Part shown: one piece after another, positions 16,066 to 22,364 of the stretch | How positions within the stretch are numbered: position 1 is the first letter of the stretch | Layout of the letters: each line of letters starts with the position of its first letter | IMG/VR virus record: IMGVR_UViG_3300036945_001177 | Span: 1 to 24,630 of that record | Strand: one strand, 5' to 3' | Source: a virus | DNA: 24,630 nt | Notes under the pieces: generated by a model | Databases searched by the model: none | What the model was told of the DNA's origin: nothing | What the model saw: only the letters and a program-made list of their open reading frames with translations | Position numbers and translations under genes: made by a program

Positions 16066-16768
16066 CGCGCATCACCTTTCCGAGCGCCGCCGTCATGGCC
16101 GCGCCCTCGACGAACCGCTCGCCAGCCTTCAGCCCGCACCACGCCAGAAACCGCTCGCGCTGCGCCTTCGACTCGAACACCAGCACGGCGTAGTGGTCGC
16201 CGCCCTCCGTCCGGTCGCTCTGCTCGCGGTGCTCCTTCCGCGCCTCCTTCATCTCCCGGATCGTCTCGATGTCCGCCGCCGCCTTCTCGTTCTTGTCCGC
16301 GAACAGCCCCCCGAGGTCGGAGTCGTCAAAAATCACCTCGATGTCCGCCACGTCAAAGCCCAGCGCCTCCGGGGCGTCGGTAAAGTCCTTCACTATCTCC
16401 GCCAGCTTCGCCTCGTCCCACTCCCCCATCGCTCCGGTGTTGTTGAGGAAGACGTTCAACGCCTTTTCCTCGCGCTCCGAGAGCGCCACCGCCGCCACGG
16501 TCAGCTCGTAGTCGTCCCGCTGCTCCAGCTCGTCCAGGATCGAAAGGCGCTGATGGCCGCTCACGAGGTTGCCCGTGGTCGTGTTCCAGACCAACGGCTC
16601 CACCAGCCCCGTCGTCTTCATCTTTTTGCGCAGCCGCTTCCGCTGCTCGTCGCCGAGGATGCGCGGGTTGTAGGGCGCGCCCTTCACCTCGCGCCGCGAG
16701 ACCACGCGGGCCTCGAACGTCTGGTGTCGGGTCGCCGCCGCTCCTTTTTCGGGTGTCGGTTTTTTCAT
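16055..16768 (-). CDS. ParB-like (IbrB-type) nuclease-fold protein, paralog 2
   Basis: A protein of 237 residues with a ParB N-terminal fold: APYNPRILGD at 31-40, GLVEPLVWN at 54-62 and the signature SGHQR at 70-74, then ALNVFLNN at 103-110. Residues 31-110 line up without gaps with the neighbouring paralog, so the two arose by duplication. After residue 140 they diverge, with an acidic linker, then a small C-terminal domain (YAVLVFESKAQRERFLAWCG) shared in outline. The start overlaps the paralog's stop (ATGA) and GGAGG lies upstream. ParB-fold proteins of this kind beside a PAPS-reductase-like gene recall the IbrA/IbrB pair of E. coli, and ParB-fold proteins are common near phage terminases. 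The molecular activity (DNA binding, nuclease or CTPase) is unknown. Confidence 0.8.
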   Translation of the reverse strand: MKKPTPEKGAAATRHQTFEARVVSRREVKGAPYNPRILGDEQRKRLRKKMKTTGLVEPLVWNTTTGNLVSGHQRLSILDELEQRDDYELTVAAVALSEREEKALNVFLNNTGAMGEWDEAKLAEIVKDFTDAPEALGFDVADIEVIFDDSDLGGLFADKNEKAAADIETIREMKEARKEHREQSDRTEGGDHYAVLVFESKAQRERFLAWCGLKAGERFVEGAAMTAALGKVMRDGS

Positions 16769-17436
16769 GGCTTCGCCTCCTCAAATCCCCGCCGCTTAAA
16801 GTGCTTCGCCGCGTCCACGAAACACGAGTCCAACGACGCCCCGATGAAGCGCATGAACGCGTCCGTTTCCGCCGCGTCGCGAAACACGACTACGACCTGT
16901 GTCCCGTCCTGCGTCTCGCGCGGCACCGTGTCGCCACCTTCGCCGCCGCTCTCCTCCTCCTCGCCGCCCTCGCCACCGGCACCGCTCGCGCCGGGCAGGA
17001 AATCAATCTCCCCCGCCACGAAACCGAGGTCGGCCAGCGCGTCGTCCGGAAACTCCTTCGCGATCTCCGCCAGCGCCTTCACGTCCCAATCGCCTTGCGA
17101 CGCCTGATTATTGAGAAAGACGTTCAGCGCCCGCTCCTCGCGCTCGTCCACGTCCACGACCGAGACGCGCAGCCGGTAATCCTGCCGCCCCTCCAACTCG
17201 TCCAGGATTCCGAGCCGCTGGTGTCCGCCGACGAGGTTGCCCGTCCGCCGGTTCCAGACTAGCGGCGTCACCAGACCCACCTTCTCGATCTTCGCCTTCA
17301 GCCGCGCGCGCGCGTCGTCCGTGATCCGGCGCGGGTTGTAGGGCGCGCCTTGCAACACCTCGCGCCCCACCTCCTCCACGACGAAGGACTGGAAACGCGT
17401 CAGCCTGCTTTTCGGTGCCACCTTAACCTTGCCCAT
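16765..17436 (-). CDS. ParB-like (IbrB-type) nuclease-fold protein, paralog 1
   Basis: A protein of 223 residues. The ATG at 17436 has GGGAGGA 5-6 bases upstream and overlaps the PAPS-reductase-like gene by 14 bases. Its ParB-type domain has APYNPRRITD at 31-40, GLVTPLVWNRRTGNLVGGHQ at 54-73 (GGHQR at 70-74) and ALNVFLNN at 103-110. A Gly/Glu-rich acidic linker covers about 150-170. The C-terminal part (VVVVFRDAAETDAFMRFIGA) matches the plan of the downstream paralog. Canonical ParB has GHRR where this has GHQR, which is typical of the phage/IbrB branch. The coupling to the PP-loop gene suggests that the two act together. Confidence 0.82.
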   Translation of the reverse strand: MGKVKVAPKSRLTRFQSFVVEEVGREVLQGAPYNPRRITDDARARLKAKIEKVGLVTPLVWNRRTGNLVGGHQRLGILDELEGRQDYRLRVSVVDVDEREERALNVFLNNQASQGDWDVKALAEIAKEFPDDALADLGFVAGEIDFLPGASGAGGEGGEEEESGGEGGDTVPRETQDGTQVVVVFRDAAETDAFMRFIGASLDSCFVDAAKHFKRRGFEEAKP

Positions 17437-18088
17437 AAAAATCCTCCCGTGCGATTGCCGCCTCGATCTGTGGAAACTGCGCCACGATCTTCTTAAAATC
17501 CTCCGGGAAATGCTCGCGCACCCCGCGCAGCTCCGCCGGTTCCATCGGGCCAAACGAGTGCCCCCAGAGCTGGTAATCCACCGGCATCGGCAAACGCCGG
17601 TGCCGCATGTAGGCGAAGATCGCCTTGTCCGAGAAATCGCCGACCGGATACATCCGCCGCCCCTTCACGTCCACGCCACCGCACGCCGAGATCATCCCGC
17701 GCCGTTCTAGGCTGTCGTTTTTCTTCTGACCGTAGGCGACCCACGTCACGCCGTGCTTCTCGCGCAGCCACGTTTCCACCTCCACGATGGTCAACGCCTC
17801 CGCCTCCGCGCTGATTCGCGAGCCCGGCCGGTAATAGTTCACCTGGTAGGCCGTGCTCATGTTCCAATGCGGAAACCTCAGCACCTCGATCCCATACCGC
17901 TTCTCCGCCTGCCGGATGTAGGACTCCTGAAACGAGAGCCCCGGCACGTTATACATGAAGAACGCCGTGACGTGCTTGAAATGCCGCGCGCACAGGTCGA
18001 GCGACACGATGGAGTCCTTGCCCGTCGAAAAGCCCACCGCCACGCGGTCGGTTACTTTCGCTGCCCGCTTCACGATGTCGGTGAGCAT
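17423..18088 (-). CDS. PAPS reductase-like PP-loop protein (IbrA-type)
   Basis: A protein of 221 residues. The PP-loop is AVGFSTGKDSIVSLDL (SxGKDS at 21-26), the ATP-pyrophosphatase motif of the PAPS reductase/DndC superfamily. It continues with FFMYNVPGLSFQESYIRQAE, WVAYGQKKNDSLERRGMISA and a C-terminal YPVGDFSDKAIFAYMRHRRL. The C-terminal ECGxH reaction motif of true PAPS reductases is absent, so it is unlikely to reduce PAPS. Related phage and bacterial proteins are paired with ParB-like partners (IbrA with IbrB) or take part in nucleic acid sulfur modification (DndC). Here two ParB-like genes follow by overlap. The leader has GAGGAACGACCAAACC and no close Shine-Dalgarno. The substrate is unknown. 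Confidence 0.85.
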   Translation of the reverse strand: MLTDIVKRAAKVTDRVAVGFSTGKDSIVSLDLCARHFKHVTAFFMYNVPGLSFQESYIRQAEKRYGIEVLRFPHWNMSTAYQVNYYRPGSRISAEAEALTIVEVETWLREKHGVTWVAYGQKKNDSLERRGMISACGGVDVKGRRMYPVGDFSDKAIFAYMRHRRLPMPVDYQLWGHSFGPMEPAELRGVREHFPEDFKKIVAQFPQIEAAIAREDFYGQG

Positions 18089-18127
18089 GGCTTTCGGCGG
18101 CTGGGTTTGGTCGTTCCTCTTCTGAAC

Positions 18128-18203
18128 TGGATGCAGGGGCGGAGAATCGAACCCGCTTCCTCCGGTTTATGAGACCGGCGATCTACCACTGATCTACCCT
18201 GCA
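18128..18203 (-). tRNA. tRNA-Met-like (anticodon CAU), CCA encoded
   Basis: On the minus strand it has a 7-bp acceptor stem (TGCAGGG with CCCTGCA) and a 4-bp D stem (GATC/GATC) with loop AGTGGTA. The anticodon stem is CCGGT/ACCGG with loop CTCATAA (CAU at 18171-18169). The T arm is GCGGG/TCCGC and the 3' CCA is encoded. Two oddities stand out: the discriminator base is U, and the T loop has 8 bases (TTCGATTC) unless one U is bulged from the stem. CAU can mean methionine or, after lysidine modification, isoleucine; methionine is the default. It lies inside the leftward operon between the 41-residue basic protein and the PP-loop gene. Confidence 0.88.
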
Positions 18204-18225
18204 AAAGGGTGTCGAGCCGCAGCCC

Positions 18226-18351
18226 TTAGCCGTTGCTGGCTCGGGACTGTTTGGCGACGTTGCGACGGGTGCCCCGGCGGAACGTGGTGCGAGCGGCCTT
18301 GCGGGCGGCGTCGCGTTTCTTGGGAGTGATTTTAGCGGTAGCGCGGGCCAT
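18226..18351 (-). CDS. Small strongly basic protein (41 aa), function unknown
   Basis: A 41-residue ORF, MARATAKITPKKRDAARKAA onward, with about 12 Lys/Arg and almost no acidic residues. AAGGA lies 9-10 bases upstream of the ATG, a good ribosome binding site in a phage where many genes lack one. The composition (Ala, Lys, Arg, Thr) resembles histone H1-like tails or small nucleoid proteins that neutralise DNA charge. It is followed by the tRNA and preceded by copy 4 of the hairpin repeat. Possible roles are binding packaged DNA or host nucleic acids; nothing in the sequence decides. It is easily missed because of its size. Confidence 0.65.
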   Translation of the reverse strand: MARATAKITPKKRDAARKAARTTFRRGTRRNVAKQSRASNG

Positions 18352-18383
18352 GATGGGTGTCCTTTTTTAGGTTGGGTGGGAGT

Positions 18384-18415
18384 GGAGTTCTACACCCAAG
18401 GCCGCGCCTTCCACT
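18384..18415 (-). repeat. Intercistronic hairpin repeat, copy 4
   Basis: The copy has the perfect stem (AAGGC-GCG-GCCTT) and a 2-base insertion (GGGTGTAGAA instead of GGGTAGAA). It lies between the ASCH gene stop and the leader of the small basic protein. It shares the GAACTCC extension with copy 1. Confidence 0.75.
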
Positions 18416-18438
18416 CACCACCCCGCCGGGTCAGCCGG

Positions 18439-18915
18439 TCAGACCTTGAAAAAGCCTAGCGCGCCCTTGCACGGCGTGAACGGCAGGGGCCGGGCGTTCG
18501 CCAGCACGAAGCCGTAGGGGCCGAAAAACCACGGCGAGGGATGCGCCACCACGCAGTCCACGATGTCCGCCACGCCGACGATGCCGCCCATCGGGGCCAG
18601 CGCCGAGCCTACGCCCAGCAGCTCGTCCGGGAACGCGCTGCCGCCCAGCACCGACGGCCAAAACGCCTCCTCGCCCTCGAACGAATCCGCCGGGCGCGTG
18701 CCTGCATGGATCAGGACCGGGCCGCGCCTGGTAGTTGGCCAAGATCGGTTTTCAACCGGTTTCAGGCCGTGAACGATGAACGCGCACCACGGCTGACGGA
18801 TGGACAGGGCAACGCCGGGCAGGCCGGGGAAGGCCGCGCGCAGGGCGGCGAGGTCGGGCAAGGGGGGGCGGGGGGCGGGAAGGTGTGCCAGGAAGGCGGA
18901 GGCCGGGGCGGTCAT
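18439..18915 (-). CDS. ASCH-domain protein
   Basis: A protein of 158 residues. After a Pro/Ala-rich N-terminus (1-32) comes the ASCH core: VALSIRQPWCAFIVHGLKPV (about 35-54), ENRSWPTTRRGPVLIHAG, then a strand GGIVGVADIVDCV and the C-terminal WFFGPYGFVLANARPLPFTP. The opening LSIRQPW and the ENRSW turn are diagnostic. ASCH proteins bind RNA or modified nucleosides; some are esterases or amidohydrolases acting on acetylated cytidine. It is the first leftward gene next to the divergent control region, upstream of the basic protein, tRNA and PP-loop genes, all possibly linked to nucleic acids. Its role in this phage is not known. Confidence 0.85.
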   Translation of the reverse strand: MTAPASAFLAHLPAPRPPLPDLAALRAAFPGLPGVALSIRQPWCAFIVHGLKPVENRSWPTTRRGPVLIHAGTRPADSFEGEEAFWPSVLGGSAFPDELLGVGSALAPMGGIVGVADIVDCVVAHPSPWFFGPYGFVLANARPLPFTPCKGALGFFKV

Positions 18916-19010
18916 TTATCCGGCCATCCTACGCCGCCGGGGCCGGGAAAACACGGAAAACCGGCCACGTTTACACGCTCCGCCGCGTCTTTTTTCAGAG
19001 TGGAAAGACC

Positions 19011-19018
19011 GTTTAAAC
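19011..19018. repeat. GTTTAAAC palindrome, copy 6
   Basis: This is the only fully intergenic copy away from a start or stop codon. It lies in the divergent control region, 18 bases before the 17-base palindrome. Confidence 0.6.
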
Positions 19019-19035
19019 GTAGATTTTCCTTTACC

Positions 19036-19052
19036 TGCGCATTAAATGCGCA
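19036..19052. promoter_or_regulatory. Operator-like palindrome TGCGCATTAAATGCGCA
   Basis: Two perfect 8-base arms (TGCGCATT / AATGCGCA) are centred on one A, 29 bases upstream of the AAA+ start codon. Size and symmetry suit a dimeric repressor. An ATG at 19046 lies inside the right arm, which argues against that codon being the gene start. Confidence 0.55.
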
Positions 19053-19081
19053 CACAACTTGAACCACAACGACCAAGCCGC

Positions 19082-20137
19082 ATGTCCACCACCTCAAAAA
19101 AACCACACCTTAACCACCTCGCGCCGTCCGCCGGGGCGTCGCTCTCTAAGGCGCAGGCATTTGCCTTCATTGACGCCTATTTTCAGGAAGGACAATGCGA
19201 CATCTCGTTTGACGTGTCCGCCGACGACGTTCGCCGCCACGTTGCGGACGACCTCGCCAAGGCGTCCGCCGCCGTTGACGTGTCGGGCCGGGCGCTTCGC
19301 CTCGCCGACGACGCCGCGCGCCTCGCTCAAAAGGCCGTAACCTTGGCGGAGGCGAAAACCGCCGCCGCCTCCGTTTCCATCGTGGAAATCCGCCGCGAAG
19401 GAAAGACCGTCGCCAAGATCGAGGGCGCGCACCGCGAGTTTTCCACGCTGTTGGACGTTCTCGCCTGCGGGTTGCACGCCTTCCTCGCCGGTCCGGCGGG
19501 TTCCGGCAAAACGACCGCCGCGCGCGAATGCGCCAAGGCGCTTGGCCTTCCGTTTTTCTTTACCGGCGCGGTTGCAAACGAGTTTAAGCTGACCGGCTTC
19601 CGCGACGCGCAAGGCAACTATGCGAAAACGCCTTTTCGCCTGTGGTGCGAGCAAGGCGGGATTTTCCTATGGGATGAAATTGACGCGTCAGACGCGCGGG
19701 CGCTCCTAAGTTTTAACGCCGCGCTGGCAAATGGCGTCATGGAGTTTCCAGACGGCGAAACCGTCACCTTGCATCCGACGTGCCGCGCCGTCGCCGCCGC
19801 GAATACCTACGGCGGCGGAGCTGACCGGGTTTATGTTGGCCGCAACCAACTAGACGCCGCTTCTCTGGACCGCTTCGCCTTCATTGCTTGGGATTATGAC
19901 GAAAACTTAGAAGCGCGGATCGCCGGGAATGCGGACTGGACGCGCCACGTCCAAGCCGTCCGCCGCGCCGTGGAGTCTCTGAAAATTCGCGCCGTCGTCT
20001 CTCCTCGCGCGTCCATTTTTGGGGCCAAACTTTTGGCGCAGGGCATGAACCGCGCGAAGGTTGAAACGCTCACCATTTGGAAAGGCATGGACGCCGCCAC
20101 CGTCGCCAAGATAGCCGCCACCGTCCGCCACGTTTAA
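19082..20137 (+). CDS. MoxR/CbbQ-like AAA+ ATPase
   Basis: A protein of 351 residues from the ATG at 19082. An in-frame ATG at 19046 falls inside a palindrome and was not used. Residues 1-115 are a helical Ala/Asp-rich region. The ATPase core has Walker A GPAGSGKT (137-144), TGAVANEFKLTGFRDAQGNY as pore or substrate loop, Walker B GIFLWDEID (193-201), sensor 1 AAANTY (238-243) and SLDRFAFI with the likely arginine finger (R264). This order fits the dynein-related/MoxR group, whose members remodel protein complexes with a von Willebrand-type partner. The next gene, 5 bases downstream, is probably that partner. It is the first gene of the rightward operon, behind an operator-like palindrome, with leader AACGACCAA. 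Confidence 0.88.
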   Translation: MSTTSKKPHLNHLAPSAGASLSKAQAFAFIDAYFQEGQCDISFDVSADDVRRHVADDLAKASAAVDVSGRALRLADDAARLAQKAVTLAEAKTAAASVSIVEIRREGKTVAKIEGAHREFSTLLDVLACGLHAFLAGPAGSGKTTAARECAKALGLPFFFTGAVANEFKLTGFRDAQGNYAKTPFRLWCEQGGIFLWDEIDASDARALLSFNAALANGVMEFPDGETVTLHPTCRAVAAANTYGGGADRVYVGRNQLDAASLDRFAFIAWDYDENLEARIAGNADWTRHVQAVRRAVESLKIRAVVSPRASIFGAKLLAQGMNRAKVETLTIWKGMDAATVAKIAATVRHV

Positions 20138-20139
20138 AC
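20132..20139. repeat. GTTTAAAC palindrome, copy 7
   Basis: It overlaps the stop codon of the AAA+ gene (His-Val-stop, GTT-TAA) and ends 3 bases before the next ATG. Confidence 0.6.
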
Positions 20140-20142
20140 GCC

Positions 20143-20943
20143 ATGTCACTTTTCCAATTCGACACCTTAGAGGAATTGATCGCGCGCGCCGAGACTACGC
20201 CGGGCGCGTCGGTTGAATGGCCTTCACACAAGACCGGGCCGGAACGCCTGAAATTTGCCGGAACCAAGACCTTTGCGGATGCCGTCCGCGTCGCTCGCGA
20301 AGGTTGGCCGGAAGGCCGCGCAGCCGTGGAGGCCGCGCGCGCTCACTTTGAATACGTCACCGGGTCGCGCGTCCGCCGCGCCGTAACCGTGGAGGCGTTC
20401 GCCGGGTTCGCGCCTGACGTTCCGGCATTCCTCGCGGGCGCGCCTGATTGCATGCTCGCAAGGGAGGACGTGGAGGCGGAGGCGTCGGGCAAGATCGTCC
20501 GCCTCGTCGTCCAAGGGTCAACGTCCGCCGCCATACCGGCCGCGCAGATCGTCGCGCGGGGCGCTTTGATCGTCGCTCTTGTCGATTGCTTGGAAGCGGC
20601 GGGGCGTTCCGTGGAAGTGTCCGTATCCTTCGCCGTCTCGCACGACGGAGACCGTTCGGAAACCGTTTTTTGCGCCAAGCGCGCGGGCGAGCCTGTAGAA
20701 ATTGACCGCCTTGCCTTCGTTCTCGCGCATCCGTCCATGCAGCGCCGCCTTGCCTTCGCCTGTTGGGAATCGGATGCGCCCTATATCGTCAAAGCGGGCC
20801 TGTCCTACGGCTACGTTTCCGACGCAGCCGACCGGGGCGACCTCTACATTCCCGGCTCAGACAGCCGCATCATCACCGACGGCGACGCCGTAGCTTGGTT
20901 CCGCCGCCAGCTCGCCGCCCTAGGCATCACTTTTGACGCGTGA
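20143..20943 (+). CDS. Partner of the MoxR-like ATPase (DUF7192-like)
   Basis: A protein of 266 residues. The N-terminal third (FDTLEELIARAETTPGASVE, then FAGTKTFADAVRVAREGWPE) is a conserved phage module next to MoxR-like ATPases. The C-terminal part has alternating strands and helices (KIVRLVVQGSTSAAIPAAQI, then ALIVALVDCLEAAGRSVEVS) with the outline of a von Willebrand A fold. Where a metal site would read DxSxS this one has QGSTS, so the first Asp is missing and metal binding would be altered or lost. It follows the ATPase by 5 bases with the GTTTAAAC palindrome in the junction. Related pairs (RavA/ViaA, NorQ/NorD) act as chaperones; the target here is unknown. The vWA reading is inference. 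Confidence 0.65.
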   Translation: MSLFQFDTLEELIARAETTPGASVEWPSHKTGPERLKFAGTKTFADAVRVAREGWPEGRAAVEAARAHFEYVTGSRVRRAVTVEAFAGFAPDVPAFLAGAPDCMLAREDVEAEASGKIVRLVVQGSTSAAIPAAQIVARGALIVALVDCLEAAGRSVEVSVSFAVSHDGDRSETVFCAKRAGEPVEIDRLAFVLAHPSMQRRLAFACWESDAPYIVKAGLSYGYVSDAADRGDLYIPGSDSRIITDGDAVAWFRRQLAALGITFDA

Positions 20944-20990
20944 GGCATTGCCTCGCCGTCACCAACCGAAAAACGACCAAAAAAACCGCC

Positions 20991-21356
20991 ATGCCTGCAA
21001 AAACCGCCACGAAAACCGACACCGAAACCGAGCGCCTGCGCTCCCTCATCCGCGAACTCCTCGCCGAGGATAACGACATCGAGCTAACCATCCCTGACGA
21101 GGAAATCGCGCGAATCGTCGCCAAGGAAACCGCGCCTCTGCTCGCGCGCATCGCCGCGCTGGAGGCGTCCGCCGCCGCCGCCAAGGCCGCGCCGGTCAAA
21201 CCGACCGCCGCCACCGCCACCACCGCCGCGCGCGTCACCATCGCGCCAAAGGCCGAGCGTCTGGACGTGCTCCGCGCCTCCGCCGCCAAGATTAAAGCCA
21301 AGGCGGAGGACGCCGATGCGCGCGCCGAGCGCCGCGCGGAACGGAGGAACGCATAA
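20991..21356 (+). CDS. Ala/Lys-rich coiled-coil protein, unknown function
   Basis: A protein of 121 residues from the ATG at 20991, preferred over an upstream start because AACGACCAA and an A-rich leader precede it directly. It starts with a Lys/Thr-rich arm (MPAKTATKTDTETERLRSLI), has an acidic helix (RELLAEDNDIELTIPDEEIA), a heptad segment (LLARIAALEASAAAAKAAPV) and ends in a charged helix (KIKAKAEDADARAERRAERR). No enzymatic motif is visible. Its stop TAA shares its last A with the ATG of the next small gene (TAATG), so the two are translationally coupled. Confidence 0.65.
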   Translation: MPAKTATKTDTETERLRSLIRELLAEDNDIELTIPDEEIARIVAKETAPLLARIAALEASAAAAKAAPVKPTAATATTAARVTIAPKAERLDVLRASAAKIKAKAEDADARAERRAERRNA

Positions 21357-21445
21357 TGACCGCCGCCGCCTTCATTTTCGCCGCGCTCTGTATCGCCGCC
21401 ATGATCGCCGCCGCCTTCGCGCGCCGGGGGGAGGGTTGCGAATGA
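21356..21445 (+). CDS. 29-residue single-pass membrane peptide
   Basis: A short ORF, ATG at 21356 to TGA at 21445, encoding MTAAAFIFAALCIAAMIAAA and then FARRGEGCE. The first 22 residues form one hydrophobic helix followed by a positive Arg-Arg, a typical inside-positive single-span peptide. GGAGG lies 8 bases before the ATG, one of the best ribosome binding sites in the window. The ORF overlaps both neighbours (TAATG at the start, ATGA at the end), which makes chance unlikely. Small hydrophobic phage proteins can act as holin-like, superinfection exclusion or anti-host factors; nothing decides here. Confidence 0.6.
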   Translation: MTAAAFIFAALCIAAMIAAAFARRGEGCE

Positions 21446-22077
21446 TCGCCACCGCCGACACCTCCGCGCTTATCGGACCGGCGGGCGACCTCGCCGCCGT
21501 CCTCGCCGCCAAGGCCACGCGCGCCAAGCGCGCCGCCTCCGCGCCGGTCAAACTCCTCCTCTACGGGGTGCCGGGGGTGGGCAAGTCACACCTCGCCGCC
21601 GCCCTCGCTCGCGACCTTTCCGGCCATCACCTCGCCGTTGAACACGTCAACGGAAAGGACGTAACGATTGAACTCGTCCGGGAGTGGTGCCAGGAACTCG
21701 CCTACTCGGGTTCCCTCTTCGCCGACTGGACCGTCAAGCTGGTGGACGAGCTGGACCAATGCAGCCGGGACGCGCAAACGCTCCTCCTCACCTACCTTGA
21801 CCGCCTGCCCGCCTGCCGCGCCTTCATCGCGACGAGCAACCTCCAGCTCGACCTCCTCCAGGAGCGTTTCCATACCCGCCTCCAGCAATTCCGGGTAGAG
21901 CCGCCGTCAACCGACGACCTCGCCGCGCACCTCCGCGCGCTGCATCCGCGCCTGCCGCAAGGCATCGCCGCCCAACTCGCCGTTGGTTCCGGCGGCAACG
22001 TCCGCGCCGCCATGCTGGACGCGGAAAGCTACCTTGACGCGCAGGCCGCGCGCTCCGCGAAGGGAGGCCGCAAATGA
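21442..22077 (+). CDS. AAA+ ATPase, clamp-loader/DnaC-like
   Basis: A protein of 211 residues. The ATG at 21442 overlaps the stop of the 29-residue peptide (ATGA) and has GGGAGGG upstream. The ATPase core shows Walker A YGVPGVGKSH (41-50), Walker B WTVKLVDELDQ (96-106), sensor 1 FIATSN (128-133) and ERFHTR (141-146) with the arginine finger, then a small helical lid with PSTDDLAAHLRAL. The arrangement resembles delta-prime/RFC-type clamp-loader subunits and small helicase loaders. No polymerase, clamp or helicase is found in this window, so partners must lie elsewhere in the phage or in the host. Role: probably replication or DNA transactions. Confidence 0.78.
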   Translation: MIATADTSALIGPAGDLAAVLAAKATRAKRAASAPVKLLLYGVPGVGKSHLAAALARDLSGHHLAVEHVNGKDVTIELVREWCQELAYSGSLFADWTVKLVDELDQCSRDAQTLLLTYLDRLPACRAFIATSNLQLDLLQERFHTRLQQFRVEPPSTDDLAAHLRALHPRLPQGIAAQLAVGSGGNVRAAMLDAESYLDAQAARSAKGGRK

Positions 22078-22364
22078 GCGAGCCGCAACACACGCCGGGG
22101 CCGTGGAAAGATAACGGATACATGCAGGTTGTTTCTCCCTTAATGGCTACCGTCGCGACGACCGGCTGCACCGACTCCACGCCCATAAAAGAACAGTTGG
22201 CCAACGCTCGCCTGATCGCCGCCGCGCCTGACCTCCTGGACGCGCTCCGCCGCCTTCACCGCCTATCCGGCCAACTCATCGACGAGCCCTCGGCGCGCAT
22301 CGCCAAGGCTCTTGCCTCCTCCGCCATCTACAAAGCCACCGCCACCAACACACCGACCAAATGA
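22074..22364 (+). CDS. Small phage protein with HTPGPW start, unknown function
   Basis: A protein of 96 residues whose start overlaps the upstream stop (ATGA). It opens with SEPQHTPGPWKDNGYMQVVS and contains EQLANARLIAAAPDLLDALR. This TPGPW...NARLIAAAPDLL signature is very common in small phage proteins of unknown function, usually in early operons. No catalytic motif is visible. The end overlaps the next ATG by 4 bases. Confidence 0.75.
   Translation: MSEPQHTPGPWKDNGYMQVVSPLMATVATTGCTDSTPIKEQLANARLIAAAPDLLDALRRLHRLSGQLIDEPSARIAKALASSAIYKATATNTPTK

Larger units (their letters stand above)
18916..19081. promoter_or_regulatory. Divergent control region between leftward and rightward operons
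   Basis: This 166-base gap separates the leftward ASCH gene from the rightward AAA+ gene and must hold promoters for at least one direction. It contains a GGCCGG/CCGGCC inverted repeat (18941-18946 and 18961-18966), a CGTTTACACG variant (from 18968), an AT-rich tract, one GTTTAAAC palindrome (19011-19018) and a 17-base palindrome (19036-19052). A run TTTTTTC near 18990 and TAGATT near 19020 could be a weak promoter pair for rightward transcription, but the match is poor. Confidence 0.55.

Noticed and set aside
18941-18966. GGCCGG/CCGGCC inverted repeat as a terminator
   Set aside because: The stem is only 6 bp with a 14-base loop and no T-run on either strand; kept only as part of the control region.
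19046-19081. Upstream ATG at 19046 as start of the AAA+ gene
   Set aside because: It falls inside the 17-base palindrome, and the ATG at 19082 has the AACGACCAA leader used by other genes in this phage.
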